This document shows positions 5,503-12,484 of a stretch of DNA of 15,620 bases, piece by piece. The position numbers and the translations under genes are program-made. Source of the stretch: Treponema sp. (GTDB lineage Bacteria > Spirochaetota > Spirochaetia > Treponematales > Treponemataceae); NCBI GenBank assembly GCA_017617145.1, contig JAFZWX010000063.1, forward strand, positions 1 through 15,620, read 5' to 3'. Numbering within the stretch: the stretch's first letter is position 1; every line of letters begins with the position of its first letter. The notes beneath the pieces were generated by a model. That model ran no database searches and had not been told where the DNA came from. It was given only the letters and a program-made list of their open reading frames with translations.

Positions 5503-5661
5503 ATTGACTTTACTGTTTTCGTAGTATATAATTACATCGTAAATGCCAAGAAGAGCAGAATTTAGGGTAGCTGCCCGGTTTATGGCCTCTTGGTCACCCG
5601 TTATGTCGGATTGCCCTCCGGCCTTGGCATTTTTCACGAACTTTAATTCCTGCGGAAGAAT
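5497..5661 (-). pseudogene. 54-residue gene tail ending in repeat copy 7
   Basis: The minus frame reads ILPQELKFVKNAKAGGQSD, GDQEAINRAATLNSALLG and IYYENSKVNG, and its TGA is contributed by the repeat. It is strongly protein-like but I do not recognise it; neighbouring material suggests phage origin. It has no start codon. It overlaps, in another frame, the C-terminal end of the lipoprotein fragment at 5630-5808, so the join between the two sources lies near 5630-5661. Confidence 0.4.
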
Positions 5662-5808
5662 TTACACAAAAATATTCATAATTCGAGACAGCTGCTTCCT
5701 GTTCTTCTAAAACTTCATCAGGTTTTTCATTCTCTTTATTATTATTTTCTTTATTACAGCCTGTAAAGGTTAGAAATAAACATATAGCCAGTAAAAACTT
5801 TTTTTCAT
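5630..5808 (-). pseudogene. Frameshifted lipoprotein head with start of an SH3 domain
   Basis: A good ribosome binding site (GGAG, 5817-5820) precedes ATG 5806-5808, but the ATG frame stops after 12 codons. If the run of seven A after ATG had eight, the protein would read MKKKFLLAICLFLTFTGC, a lipoprotein signal with lipobox Cys. An acidic linker and YEYFCVNSSAGIKVREK would follow, the usual opening of a bacterial SH3 domain. The SH3 domain is then cut off and foreign sequence follows to a TGA at 5594. The gene lies 15 bp after the FAD oxidoreductase and was probably its operon partner. The A-run could be a true mutation, a phase-variable slippage site, or a sequencing error. The truncation further down is independent of it. 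Confidence 0.55.
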
Positions 5809-5823
5809 GCTTAAATCTCCTTA

Positions 5824-6864
5824 TTATAATTTTTTAAGACTGCTGATTTTTGTCATAAAAATCAGGTTACGTAGATTTTTATTGTACATCACGATTGCTT
5901 TAAGGTTTTTAATAAAGATATTCAGCCGGAGTGATTTTGTATTTTTTTTATAATTTGCTTTTATCCTGTTACTGTTTTTTAAGATTGCTTTTGAAAGGGC
6001 TATTGCACTTTTATATGCGTAGCTGAATCCTTCGGATGAGCTTGGACTTATATATCCTGCCGCTTCGCCGATTAAAAAGATACGGTCATTTCCATTTTTA
6101 ATATCTTTAAGACGTGGTTTTAAAATATAGCACGCATCGGTAGAAAGACATTTTCCTGTTTTGTAATAAGAGCCTGTAATTTTCGAGATAAGGGAGTCAA
6201 ATCTATTTTTTGGATTATTTTTTTCTTTAAATGCTCCGCCGATTAAAACCCTGTCATCTTTTGGAATGAGCCAGGAATAAAAATCAGTAAGAGTGCGGTC
6301 AAAAAAAACAGCATAATGTTTTATGTCCGAATTTTTCTTGTATTCTCCCTGAATTGCAATGTATTTCCGGAGCTTTTTAAAATCATTATAAAGATTAAGG
6401 CGAACCCTTGAATAAGCTCCATCAGCGCCAACAAGGAGACTGCATTTTTCTTCGAATGTCTTTCCATTTTTTATAAGCTGGACAGTTACACCAGTATCAG
6501 TTTCTTTGTGATTAAGATACATCACATCGTTTTTATAAGTTACATTTTTTGGAAGGATTTTTAGTGTATATTCATCAAAAAGCTTTCTATTAATGTTAGT
6601 ATAATGCCTCTGATATTTCTGTTCTCTTTTTGTTTCAAGATCAATAGAGCGCACATAAAAAAGCTGAGGGTCGGCAACAACGTCTTTTGGAATCCCTATA
6701 TCGAACGAAGCAAGAATTTTCTGGGCATCAGGTGCAATAAGACCACCGCAGCATTTTTCGTTATTTTTCTTTTTATCGATTAATAAAACTTTTTTTTGTG
6801 CTGCAACAAGTCTGGCCAGTGTCGCACCGGCAGGTCCTGCACCTATGATAATTATGTCGTACAT
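5824..6864 (-). CDS. FAD-dependent oxidoreductase, geranylgeranyl-reductase/CbrA-like
   Basis: A 346-residue flavoprotein. The N-terminal MYDIIIIGAGPAGATLARLV is a Rossmann dinucleotide-binding motif (GxGxxG) for FAD. CCGGLIAP at about residues 38-45 is the Cys-Gly-Gly segment typical of the geranylgeranyl reductase family. LLVGADGAYSRVR (about 143-155) and FLIGEAAGYISPSSSEGFSY (about 264-283) are the second and third FAD-contact motifs. Relatives reduce prenyl chains or act in lipid and quinone metabolism; the substrate here is unknown. The start is supported by AAAGGA about 5 nt upstream. The gene is intact, between the decayed lipoprotein and repeat copy 8. Confidence 0.8.
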   Translation of the reverse strand: MYDIIIIGAGPAGATLARLVAAQKKVLLIDKKKNNEKCCGGLIAPDAQKILASFDIGIPKDVVADPQLFYVRSIDLETKREQKYQRHYTNINRKLFDEYTLKILPKNVTYKNDVMYLNHKETDTGVTVQLIKNGKTFEEKCSLLVGADGAYSRVRLNLYNDFKKLRKYIAIQGEYKKNSDIKHYAVFFDRTLTDFYSWLIPKDDRVLIGGAFKEKNNPKNRFDSLISKITGSYYKTGKCLSTDACYILKPRLKDIKNGNDRIFLIGEAAGYISPSSSEGFSYAYKSAIALSKAILKNSNRIKANYKKNTKSLRLNIFIKNLKAIVMYNKNLRNLIFMTKISSLKKL

Positions 6865-6958
6865 ATTCCTTTCTCCATTAAATCTTCTGCACTTACACTA
6901 CTTCTGTTGTTTTAATTTTACATGCATTTTTAAAAGTAGTCTATTGTATTTTTTTATG

Positions 6959-6994
6959 GTATAACGACCTGCAATTTTTGGAAGGTCATCAACC
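6959..6994 (+). repeat. 36-bp CRISPR-like repeat, copy 8 (last in the window)
   Basis: Starts GTATAACGACCTGC and ends GGAAGGTCATCAACC. The GACC/GGTC core of the stem is kept, while the outer pair is lost (TCAT for TCGT). No further copy is seen on either strand to 15620, so this marks the right edge of the accessory block. Confidence 0.88.
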
Positions 6995-7006
6995 AAAACA
7001 CTAATT

Positions 7007-7166
7007 CTATTTATTAAAGAAATCTCCACAGCCAAAATCTTTCCAAGTTTTATACATATCAATGTAATTTGCCTGAATAAACTTTTGGATAGTATTAATT
7101 TCTGTATCTGTTAAATCCCCTCGTTTTTGCATTATCAGCAATTTTCTGAAGTTCTTTTTCAGGCAT
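7007..7166 (-). pseudogene. Frameshifted small gene, second member of a two-gene pair
   Basis: ATG 7164-7166 opens MPEKELQKIADNAKTRG and then stops. A one-base shift at a GGGG run gives GDLTDTEINTIQKFIQANY, then KTWKDFGCGDFFNK and TAG 7007-7009. Its start overlaps the stop of the gene at 7159-7362 by 8 bp. The layout resembles small paired genes of unknown function in treponemes, the second with a C-terminal helix. Function unknown. Confidence 0.45.
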
Positions 7167-7362
7167 ATTCGATATTTACCTCTTTGATTGGGAAAAGGAA
7201 TTTTTCCTTGTTATACTTTGACATGACTTCAATGTAGCCATTATCCCACAAGAATATTTTTGTATATTTTTTCAAACCATTACAAGTTCGGAAAGTCAGT
7301 GTTTTGCCACCAAAAGAGAAAGTTGTATATTTATCAGAACTGCTTAAAATGGCTGTGTTCAT
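7159..7362 (-). CDS. 67-residue protein of unknown function, probably internally deleted
   Basis: Starts MNTAILSSSDKYTTFSFGGK, then TFRTCNGLKKYTKIFLWDNG, and ends FPIKEVNIEYA. From memory, longer relatives of about 90 residues (DUF7724-like) have an extra YIDL...PILE segment before the PIK end, so about 20 residues seem missing here. That comparison is unverified. ATG 7360-7362 is chosen because the homologous start MNTAIL is recognisable; the upstream frame is a shadow of the APH gene. No clear ribosome binding site is seen. Stop overlaps the next gene start. Confidence 0.45.
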   Translation of the reverse strand: MNTAILSSSDKYTTFSFGGKTLTFRTCNGLKKYTKIFLWDNGYIEVMSKYNKEKFLFPIKEVNIEYA

Positions 7363-7396
7363 TTTTTGTCTTATACTTTCTCTGGCACACATCAAA

Positions 7397-8200
7397 TTAA
7401 AACAACTCATCCAGCAAAATATAATATCTGATTTTTTCCCAGTCGGGTTCCAGACCCAACGCCTCAAACAATAATTCTGGCTTAAAATCTGGATAAACTT
7501 TTTTGCCCCAGGTGCCGTCGGCATTGTGTTTGAGGCTTCGGTAGCAGAGTGCAATGTCGCACCATTTGTCACCAACGCCGGTATCGCCAAGGTCTATAAA
7601 ACCACCAAGCTTGTCGCCGTCAATAAAAATATTCGGGAGGCAGAAATCTCCGTGTGACAGCACAGGCTCAAATTGCGGGCGGTTTGCTTCAAGCCATCCA
7701 AGTAGCGCCATAGGATTTTCAAAACCGCCTGGCCCATAAGTTTCGGGCTCGGCGTCATCAACATCTACAAGATTATTTTCAACGCGATATCGGGCTTGTT
7801 TAAGTTCGTCGTCAAAGGTTATGATGCGGGGACAGTCAGAAATGTCCACACTCCACAAAAGCTTAAGAGCTTCAGCCAGATGTGCCATCAGTACGCCCGG
7901 ACGTTCCATGTAATATTCATTGCAGCTCATAATGCCAGGAACCTTGCTCATAAGAAGGTACTGAAGGCCTGCGGCTTCGTCAATTTCATACGCAAGGATT
8001 TTTGGAACCGGCAACTTTCCCTGCAGCCAGCGCAAAACCTCAATGGATTTTTCATTGCGGGCAGAACGCGGTTCAATCTTAAGCACGCAGTCATCAAACA
8101 TCAAAACCTTTGCATTTGATTTTCCGATGTCATCTGAGGTAAAGTTTTTTTCTGAGATGAGATGTTTGATTTTTTCGGGGAGATTTAAATTTTCAATCAT
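7397..8200 (-). CDS. Aminoglycoside 3'-phosphotransferase-like kinase
   Basis: About 267 residues of the APH(3') family, which transfers phosphate from ATP to the 3'-hydroxyl of kanamycin-type aminoglycosides. LPVPKILAYE and LLMSKVPG lie in the N-lobe. LSHGDFCLPNIFIDG is the catalytic loop (Asp base, Asn metal ligand), and GFIDLGDTGVGDKWCDIALC is the metal-binding region. The end, PDWEKIRYYILLDELF, is like APH(3')-III. The start at 8200 (MIENLNL) is preferred because GAGG sits 6 nt upstream; an ATG at 8212 overlaps the stop of the S41 gene as ATGA and is the alternative. The pair is thus an operon with coupled translation. Spectrum cannot be read from sequence, and chromosomal homologues are not always active on drugs. 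Confidence 0.85.
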   Translation of the reverse strand: MIENLNLPEKIKHLISEKNFTSDDIGKSNAKVLMFDDCVLKIEPRSARNEKSIEVLRWLQGKLPVPKILAYEIDEAAGLQYLLMSKVPGIMSCNEYYMERPGVLMAHLAEALKLLWSVDISDCPRIITFDDELKQARYRVENNLVDVDDAEPETYGPGGFENPMALLGWLEANRPQFEPVLSHGDFCLPNIFIDGDKLGGFIDLGDTGVGDKWCDIALCYRSLKHNADGTWGKKVYPDFKPELLFEALGLEPDWEKIRYYILLDELF

Positions 8201-8208
8201 CACTTTCC

Positions 8209-9651
8209 TCATTTACATAAACAATCAAGTGTCTCTTCCAACTCTACATCTGTTGTTGCCCAATAATCTGGAATTAATCCGCGGCCTTCCAAATATTCTT
8301 TTGCAAAATTATCACTAGAAAAAGCTTCTGTTCTGGAAGAAAGACACAGTGTAATTCCGCTGTTTTTAAGATAGTACTGATAAGGATTGCCATAAGACAT
8401 GCAGCCACAAGTATTCGTTCCCACTAACACGATATTCTTATATCCAAAATCTTCTTTTATAGTCAAATATAATTGTTCGCCCATAGAGGCAGTTCTTGCA
8501 TCAACAAGCAAAATGATCCTGCCTTTATAAGAAGTCTTTTCGCCAAGGTGATGATGAGGACCATCAGGATCTTCATTGTCGCTCCAACGAGTTTTTCCAT
8601 TTTGAAGCTGTGTAAGTTCATTTTTGTAAAAATTCAAAAGCCGAGATTTATATTTCCAGTCTCCGCTTTTTTCAGATATTTCAATTTCTTTTTGAACAAT
8701 CGGATTCGAAAGAAAGCATTTTCCTTCAAGAATATCTTCGTCGCGAGGAATATCTCTGTTTATAAAATCATCTATTATATTTGAATTATATCCAAACAAT
8801 TCGCAGAAAAACTTTAATTGATGTAGAGGAATACCACCACAATTCCAGCGGTTATCTATGATTAGATTTTTCTTCGTACGAATACCGTTCATATTTTCAT
8901 GTAAAATATCATAATGCTGTTTTTGCAAATCCCACGGCATTGAACAATCAGGCATGATAAAATAATAATTTGTGCGTGAATTTCTGTATTTAGATTGAAG
9001 TGATTTCCATGAGCTTTCAAGCTCAAAATTCTGTTTTGAAAAATTCACAGTTTGCCCATTAATAAGAAAATCTTTTTCTTCTGGGAAACTCCACGTAAAA
9101 AACTTTGCTGCTTTATACAGATTTTTTGAATTATGAAGAACTGGAACAAAATACAATTGTGATTTCTCTATGATTTTTGTTTTCTGATTTGGAATTTCGC
9201 CGTCCAACATCATTGAAGAATTGTCTGTGGAAATAAAATGTTTTCCTTTTTTGATAAAATAGCCGCTTGAAAAATAAACAACCGTTTTTGGAATGAACCG
9301 TCGAACAAAAGTTCTTGTCTGATTATTTTCGGTGATTTCGCAAGAGAAAGAGGAATGCAAATCTTTTATGCCATCCGTAAGTTTTCCAAGTAGGCTCATC
9401 AGAAAATATTCTATTCGAACAGTCGGACGGCTTTTTAATTCCTCAAGAACCTGATTATATCTTTCTTGAAAATTGATTTTTTCACGCTGTTCAATATAAC
9501 TAACACAGGAAGTTTCAAGAAGATAAACACATTGATTCAAATCCTCAATTGCCTGTGCCTGAGTTAATTCAACAGGAATTTCTGAGGGCTTTTCATTCAA
9601 AACATCGAAGCGACTTTCATAATTAAGAAACATTTTATTTTCTAAAAGCAT
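8209..9651 (-). CDS. S41-family (tail-specific protease-like) peptidase
   Basis: A 480-residue protein. The N-terminal ~200 residues are helical and polar, without a signal peptide, so it is probably cytoplasmic. The C-terminal part has the S41 peptidase core: KNLIIDNRWNCGGIPLHQLK (the Asp-xx-x-Asn-xGG strand), GRIILLVDARTASMGEQLYL with the presumed nucleophile Ser in SMGE, NIVLVGTNTCGCMSYG, and GRGLIPDYWATTD. The Lys of the CtpA-type Ser-Lys dyad (GKG) is not seen, so it resembles the S-x-G-E branch of S41. No PDZ domain is evident. The promoter is an extended -10 box at 9664-9672 close to the ATG. M7 (9633) is an alternative start. The stop overlaps the first ATG of the kinase gene. Confidence 0.75.
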   Translation of the reverse strand: MLLENKMFLNYESRFDVLNEKPSEIPVELTQAQAIEDLNQCVYLLETSCVSYIEQREKINFQERYNQVLEELKSRPTVRIEYFLMSLLGKLTDGIKDLHSSFSCEITENNQTRTFVRRFIPKTVVYFSSGYFIKKGKHFISTDNSSMMLDGEIPNQKTKIIEKSQLYFVPVLHNSKNLYKAAKFFTWSFPEEKDFLINGQTVNFSKQNFELESSWKSLQSKYRNSRTNYYFIMPDCSMPWDLQKQHYDILHENMNGIRTKKNLIIDNRWNCGGIPLHQLKFFCELFGYNSNIIDDFINRDIPRDEDILEGKCFLSNPIVQKEIEISEKSGDWKYKSRLLNFYKNELTQLQNGKTRWSDNEDPDGPHHHLGEKTSYKGRIILLVDARTASMGEQLYLTIKEDFGYKNIVLVGTNTCGCMSYGNPYQYYLKNSGITLCLSSRTEAFSSDNFAKEYLEGRGLIPDYWATTDVELEETLDCLCK

Positions 9652-9663
9652 AAATTACTTAAT

Positions 9664-9672
9664 AGTATAGCA
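9664..9672 (-). promoter_or_regulatory. Extended -10 promoter of the S41 peptidase gene
   Basis: The minus strand reads TGCTATACT, a TGn-TATAxT extended -10. Its 3' end is 12 nt from the ATG at 9651, giving a leader of about 6 nt and no room for a ribosome binding site. Confidence 0.55.
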
Positions 9673-9704
9673 TGGTTTTATGCTTTCAGACAGCAAATTT
9701 TCCC

Positions 9705-9836
9705 TTACTCCGGCAGTGCTTTTACAAATTCCGCAATTCTATCCGCAGTTTCTTCTTCCGACATTTTTCCTGTATCCAGCTGCAACGGAAACTTACCACG
9801 GTTGCAGCGGAACCAGCGATTGTATTCAATATGTGG
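9705..9836 (-). pseudogene. C-terminal remnant of a P-loop kinase-like protein
   Basis: The minus frame reads HIEYNRWFRCNRGKFPLQLD, then GKMSEEETADRIAEFVKALP and TAA 9705-9707, preceded by an in-frame TAG. The YNRWFR...LQLDTG...EE pattern fits the last 40 residues of small AAA/cytidylate-kinase-like proteins. The P-loop half is gone. It lies in a 286-bp stretch between the S41 gene and the fusion gene at 9938. Confidence 0.4.
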
Positions 9837-9867
9837 CTAAATGTTGCCTCAACCTCTGAAGTATAAA

Positions 9868-9937
9868 TGTCATTCCCGTGCTCGATACGGAAATCTTTCT
9901 TAATTTATAGATTATCGGGTCAAGCCCGATAATGACA
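9868..9937. repeat. Intergenic palindromic element with TGTCATT/AATGACA ends
   Basis: The terminal inverted repeats are TGTCATT (9868-9874) and AATGACA (9931-9937). Inside is a perfect 9-bp hairpin, ATTATCGGG/CCCGATAAT (9911-9919, 9925-9933), and a weaker CCGT/ACGG hairpin on the left. This is the style of the REP/MITE-like elements widespread between bacterial genes. It ends exactly at the first base of the stop codon of the next gene. Confidence 0.6.
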
Positions 9938-10696
9938 CTATTTTCTAATAACCACACAATCTTTCACAAGCTCACCGTACTTTTTCATAAAGTCCTGATA
10001 TTCTTCTTCCTCGGTAATCCAGAAAATTACCCAGGCTTTTTCAATACCAAGATCCTTGTAGGCTTGCAGGCGATGGTTTCCGTCATTCAGAACAAACTCG
10101 CCGCCAGTATATTCAACGAACATCGGCGCGCACTTTTCGACAAAGTCTGGCGTTGCTTCAATTACCTTTTTCAGTTCGCCAAGTTTATGTTCCCACCAGC
10201 CCGGATCAACGCGGTATTTCATTTCCGGTTCCGGGCCTGAGCATCTCTTAAAAAGATTAATCGGTACCAGCGACGGGCTGAAATAATATCTGTCGAACTT
10301 TTTCAAACCGTCAGAAAATGCTATATTGCGGCCTTCTTCATTCAAGTAAAGATGAATCCAGGCGTCAAGTTTTTCTACCTCGGCATATGCCTTTGCCGAT
10401 TCCAAAGTTGCACTGTACTTTAACATAGATATCTCCTTCTTACTGTAAACAATTCGTTTTATCGAATCATAAGAAAGACAATATTTTTCCATAAGGTCAT
10501 CAATCGTTTTGCCCGCCGCAAAGTCTGCTTTAATCGTACTGTTTCGTTCACGGATAAACTGCTGATAACCCGAAGTTTCACCCCACGACTTTTTTCCGCT
10601 TCCGGCCGGAATATAAATAGTCTCCCCCGAAACATATCGCTGAATCTGTTTCAAAAGAGTCTCCGGAAAAATGTCCTGCGCGTTTCTGTACTTCAT
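9938..10696 (-). CDS. CD3324-like HTH protein fused to a ParB/sulfiredoxin-like domain
   Basis: A 252-residue protein. Residues 1-88 (MKYRNAQDIFPETLLKQIQR, IYIPAG, ERNSTIKADFAAGKTID, YCLSYDSIKRIVYSKK) match the CD3324 family, a short DNA-binding-like protein with a Mor-type helix-turn-helix. Residues 91-252 form another protein that starts MLKYSATLESAKAYAEVEKL and contains FVLNDGNHRLQAYKDLGIEK, the ParB/sulfiredoxin GxHR-type nucleotide-binding motif. AAGGAG (10433-10438, minus) lies 6 nt before the internal Met at 10426, so the second half can also be made alone. The two residues linking them (IS) are encoded by the spacer after the ribosome binding site, as if an earlier stop between two genes was lost. 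Function of neither half is established. Confidence 0.7.
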   Translation of the reverse strand: MKYRNAQDIFPETLLKQIQRYVSGETIYIPAGSGKKSWGETSGYQQFIRERNSTIKADFAAGKTIDDLMEKYCLSYDSIKRIVYSKKEISMLKYSATLESAKAYAEVEKLDAWIHLYLNEEGRNIAFSDGLKKFDRYYFSPSLVPINLFKRCSGPEPEMKYRVDPGWWEHKLGELKKVIEATPDFVEKCAPMFVEYTGGEFVLNDGNHRLQAYKDLGIEKAWVIFWITEEEEYQDFMKKYGELVKDCVVIRK

Positions 10697-10770
10697 ATTG
10701 TCTAATGAGATTCTATCTCAAGCCTTCTGCCTTTAATATACCGAGTTTAGTTATATGCGTTTTTTACACA

Positions 10771-11244
10771 TTATTTAATAAATTTCTTCATCTGCCAGCC
10801 AACCAGTTCCGATTCAGTCATTGCAAGAACTTCTTGTGCCGTTGCCCATCTGAAATCACAGGTTTCACCCGCCTGCAACTTGATAGAATTTTTATTGCAA
10901 TCAGTCACGCACAAAAATCTTACATGCCAGCAGGTCTGCCCCAAGGTCCTGTCCAGAGGCTCAAGCGTTTCAGCGACAATACCTGTTTCTTCTCGCAGCT
11001 CGCGCATCGCGCCCTGTTCTGCAGTTTCACCCTGCAAAGCAGAACCACCCGCAGTGGCTTCCCACATATTCGGGTAAAGCGGCTTGGTCGGGGCGCGCTT
11101 CATCAAAAGATAAGTTCCGTCCACATGCCGCACCAGTACTTCACACACCAGATGATAAACACCCTGCGGAATCTCTTCATCGCGAACAAGCGTCATCCCT
11201 TCAATTTTTTCATAGTTTGAATTATAAGCGTCCCAAAGTTCCAT
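10771..11244 (-). CDS. NUDIX hydrolase
   Basis: A 157-residue protein with an intact Nudix box: GSALQGETAEQGAMRELREE followed by TGI (G-x5-E-x7-RE-U-x-EE-x-GU). Its Glu residues bind the divalent metals that hydrolyse nucleoside diphosphate-X compounds. The N-terminus (WDAYNSNYEKIEGMTLVRDE, then HLVCEVLVRH) resembles the IPP-isomerase/YfcD branch, but the substrate cannot be assigned. AAGGAAG about 7 nt upstream supports the ATG at 11244. It is divergent from the flavodoxin gene and shares with it the AT-rich region 11245-11425. 74 bp separate it from the following fusion gene, so co-transcription is possible. Confidence 0.85.
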   Translation of the reverse strand: MELWDAYNSNYEKIEGMTLVRDEEIPQGVYHLVCEVLVRHVDGTYLLMKRAPTKPLYPNMWEATAGGSALQGETAEQGAMRELREETGIVAETLEPLDRTLGQTCWHVRFLCVTDCNKNSIKLQAGETCDFRWATAQEVLAMTESELVGWQMKKFIK

Positions 11245-11369
11245 ATTGTTACTTCCTTAAAATGTTCTGATGCTAATATTTTAATATTAATTTGAAATTA
11301 AAGAAAAATATTTTTTATGTCAATTAAAGAATGTCTTTATTGTGTAATATAAAAATAACTTGCTTTTAT

Positions 11370-11414
11370 ATATGTAATATGTTACCTTTATTATATAGGT
11401 AATATATTACATAT
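11370..11414. promoter_or_regulatory. Twin operator of the flavodoxin-marR operon
   Basis: A 17-bp inverted repeat with one mismatch spans 11370-11386 and 11398-11414. Each arm contains its own 12-bp palindrome: GTAATATGTTAC (11374-11385, imperfect) and GTAATATATTAC (11399-11410, perfect). The right one lies 5 bp before the GGAGG ribosome binding site (11416-11420), so a bound MarR dimer would block initiation. A further half-site, GTAATAT, is at about 11344. Confidence 0.7.
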
Positions 11415-11425
11415 TGGAGGCAATT

Positions 11426-11950
11426 ATGAAAACACTCATTGTTTACACATCACAAACAGGTTTCACAAAGCAATATGCAGAATGGATTGCAGAAAAATCA
11501 GAGGCAGATATTTTCACCCTTAAAGATGTCCAGAAGAAAACCGAAACTTTCTTCAACGAGTATGATGCTATTATTTTCGCCGGATGGTGCATGGCAGGTA
11601 AAGTTGTAAAGCTGGAATGGTTCTTAGAAAAAGCAGCTAACCTTAAAGACAAAAAGCTCGCCATTGTTGCAGTAGGAGCCAGCCCAAATGAAGCACCGGA
11701 AGTTGAAGTTGCAATGGGCAAACTTCTTTCTGATGAGCAAAAGCAATACATCAAAGTATTCTATTGCCAGGGAGGAATCAATTACGACAAAATGAAATTC
11801 CCTTTTAAGCTCGCAATGAAAATGTTTGCAAGCTCTTTGAAAAAATCAAAAGACCCAAAACAGCAGGAACAGGGCAAGTTCATAGACCACTCTTACGATG
11901 TTTCTGACATAAAATTTATTGAACCTGTCATTGATTTTCTTAATGCATAA
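11426..11950 (+). CDS. Flavodoxin-domain protein
   Basis: A 174-residue protein. MKTLIVYTSQTGFTKQYAEW has the Thr/Ser-rich phosphate loop that holds FMN. DAIIFAGWCMAGKVVKLEW is the second flavin loop, and FYCQGGINYDKMKFP is the third strand region. The layout fits the Flavodoxin_5/HemG-like group, soluble electron carriers or quinone/protoporphyrinogen reductases. The ATG at 11426 is chosen for GGAGG 5 nt upstream; a TTG at 11414 would sit inside the operator. The MarR gene follows 26 bp later on the same strand, so this is likely a redox or stress-inducible operon. The redox partner is not shown. Confidence 0.8.
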   Translation: MKTLIVYTSQTGFTKQYAEWIAEKSEADIFTLKDVQKKTETFFNEYDAIIFAGWCMAGKVVKLEWFLEKAANLKDKKLAIVAVGASPNEAPEVEVAMGKLLSDEQKQYIKVFYCQGGINYDKMKFPFKLAMKMFASSLKKSKDPKQQEQGKFIDHSYDVSDIKFIEPVIDFLNA

Positions 11951-11976
11951 AATCACTTTATGAGGATAACCCCGCT

Positions 11977-12441
11977 ATGAAACTAGATGCCGTAATCAAA
12001 AGTGACAAGGTTGATTTTTCCAATATCCCGCCGGAGTATTTTTTGATTGGACTTTTAAGTGCCTTTGAAAACCGCTTTCAGACAATCGCTGATAATACGA
12101 TGAAAGAAATCAGCTGGAAGCAGTTCTTTGCAATTATCTGCATAAGCTTCTGTAAAGAGGCACCAACCATTAATGATTTAGCAGAAATCCTCGGCAGCTC
12201 ACATCAGAATGTAAAACAGATTCTTCTTAAGTTGGAAAAGAAAGGTTTTATAAAATTTCAGGAAGACAAACATGATAAACGAAAACAGCGTATTGTAGTC
12301 ACAAAAGCCTGTCTGAAGTTCTGTGACAAAAACAATGAAACCAGCAGTCAGATTATGAAAAAAATGTTCGAAGGCATCCCTGAAAAAGATATCAAAACAA
12401 CAATCAAAACAATCATAAAAATGGATAATAACTTGAAATAA
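11977..12441 (+). CDS. MarR-family transcriptional regulator
   Basis: A 154-residue protein with a winged helix: WKQFFAIICISFCKEAPTIN, DLAEILGSSHQNVKQILLKL (recognition helix), EKKGFIKFQEDKHDKRKQRI (wing with D-x-R-x) and VVT. MarR proteins bind as dimers to palindromes and release DNA when a ligand or oxidant is bound. The Cys residues (C44, C48, C112, C115) could sense oxidation, which would fit a flavodoxin partner; this is an inference. GAGG lies 11 nt before ATG. The twin palindrome at 11370-11414 is its most likely operator, giving autoregulation. Confidence 0.85.
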   Translation: MKLDAVIKSDKVDFSNIPPEYFLIGLLSAFENRFQTIADNTMKEISWKQFFAIICISFCKEAPTINDLAEILGSSHQNVKQILLKLEKKGFIKFQEDKHDKRKQRIVVTKACLKFCDKNNETSSQIMKKMFEGIPEKDIKTTIKTIIKMDNNLK

Positions 12442-12470
12442 TCAAATTATATCATTTCTCGCAGATTGTA

Positions 12471-12479
12471 TGCTATAAT
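12471..12479 (+). promoter_or_regulatory. Extended -10 promoter of the YcaQ-type gene
   Basis: TGCTATAAT (TG at 12471-12472, TATAAT at 12474-12479), an exact extended -10. The GTG start at 12485 is 5 nt past it, so transcription should begin at or beside the start codon. Confidence 0.65.
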
Positions 12480-12484
12480 ACAGT

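Noticed and set aside
301..6994. Integron cassette array with the 36-bp repeat as attC
   Set aside because: attC sites need outer RYYYAAC and GTTRRRY arms that pair. Here both ends read ...AAC in the same direction, the outer bases do not pair, and 36 bp is shorter than usual attC sites. No integrase gene is in view.
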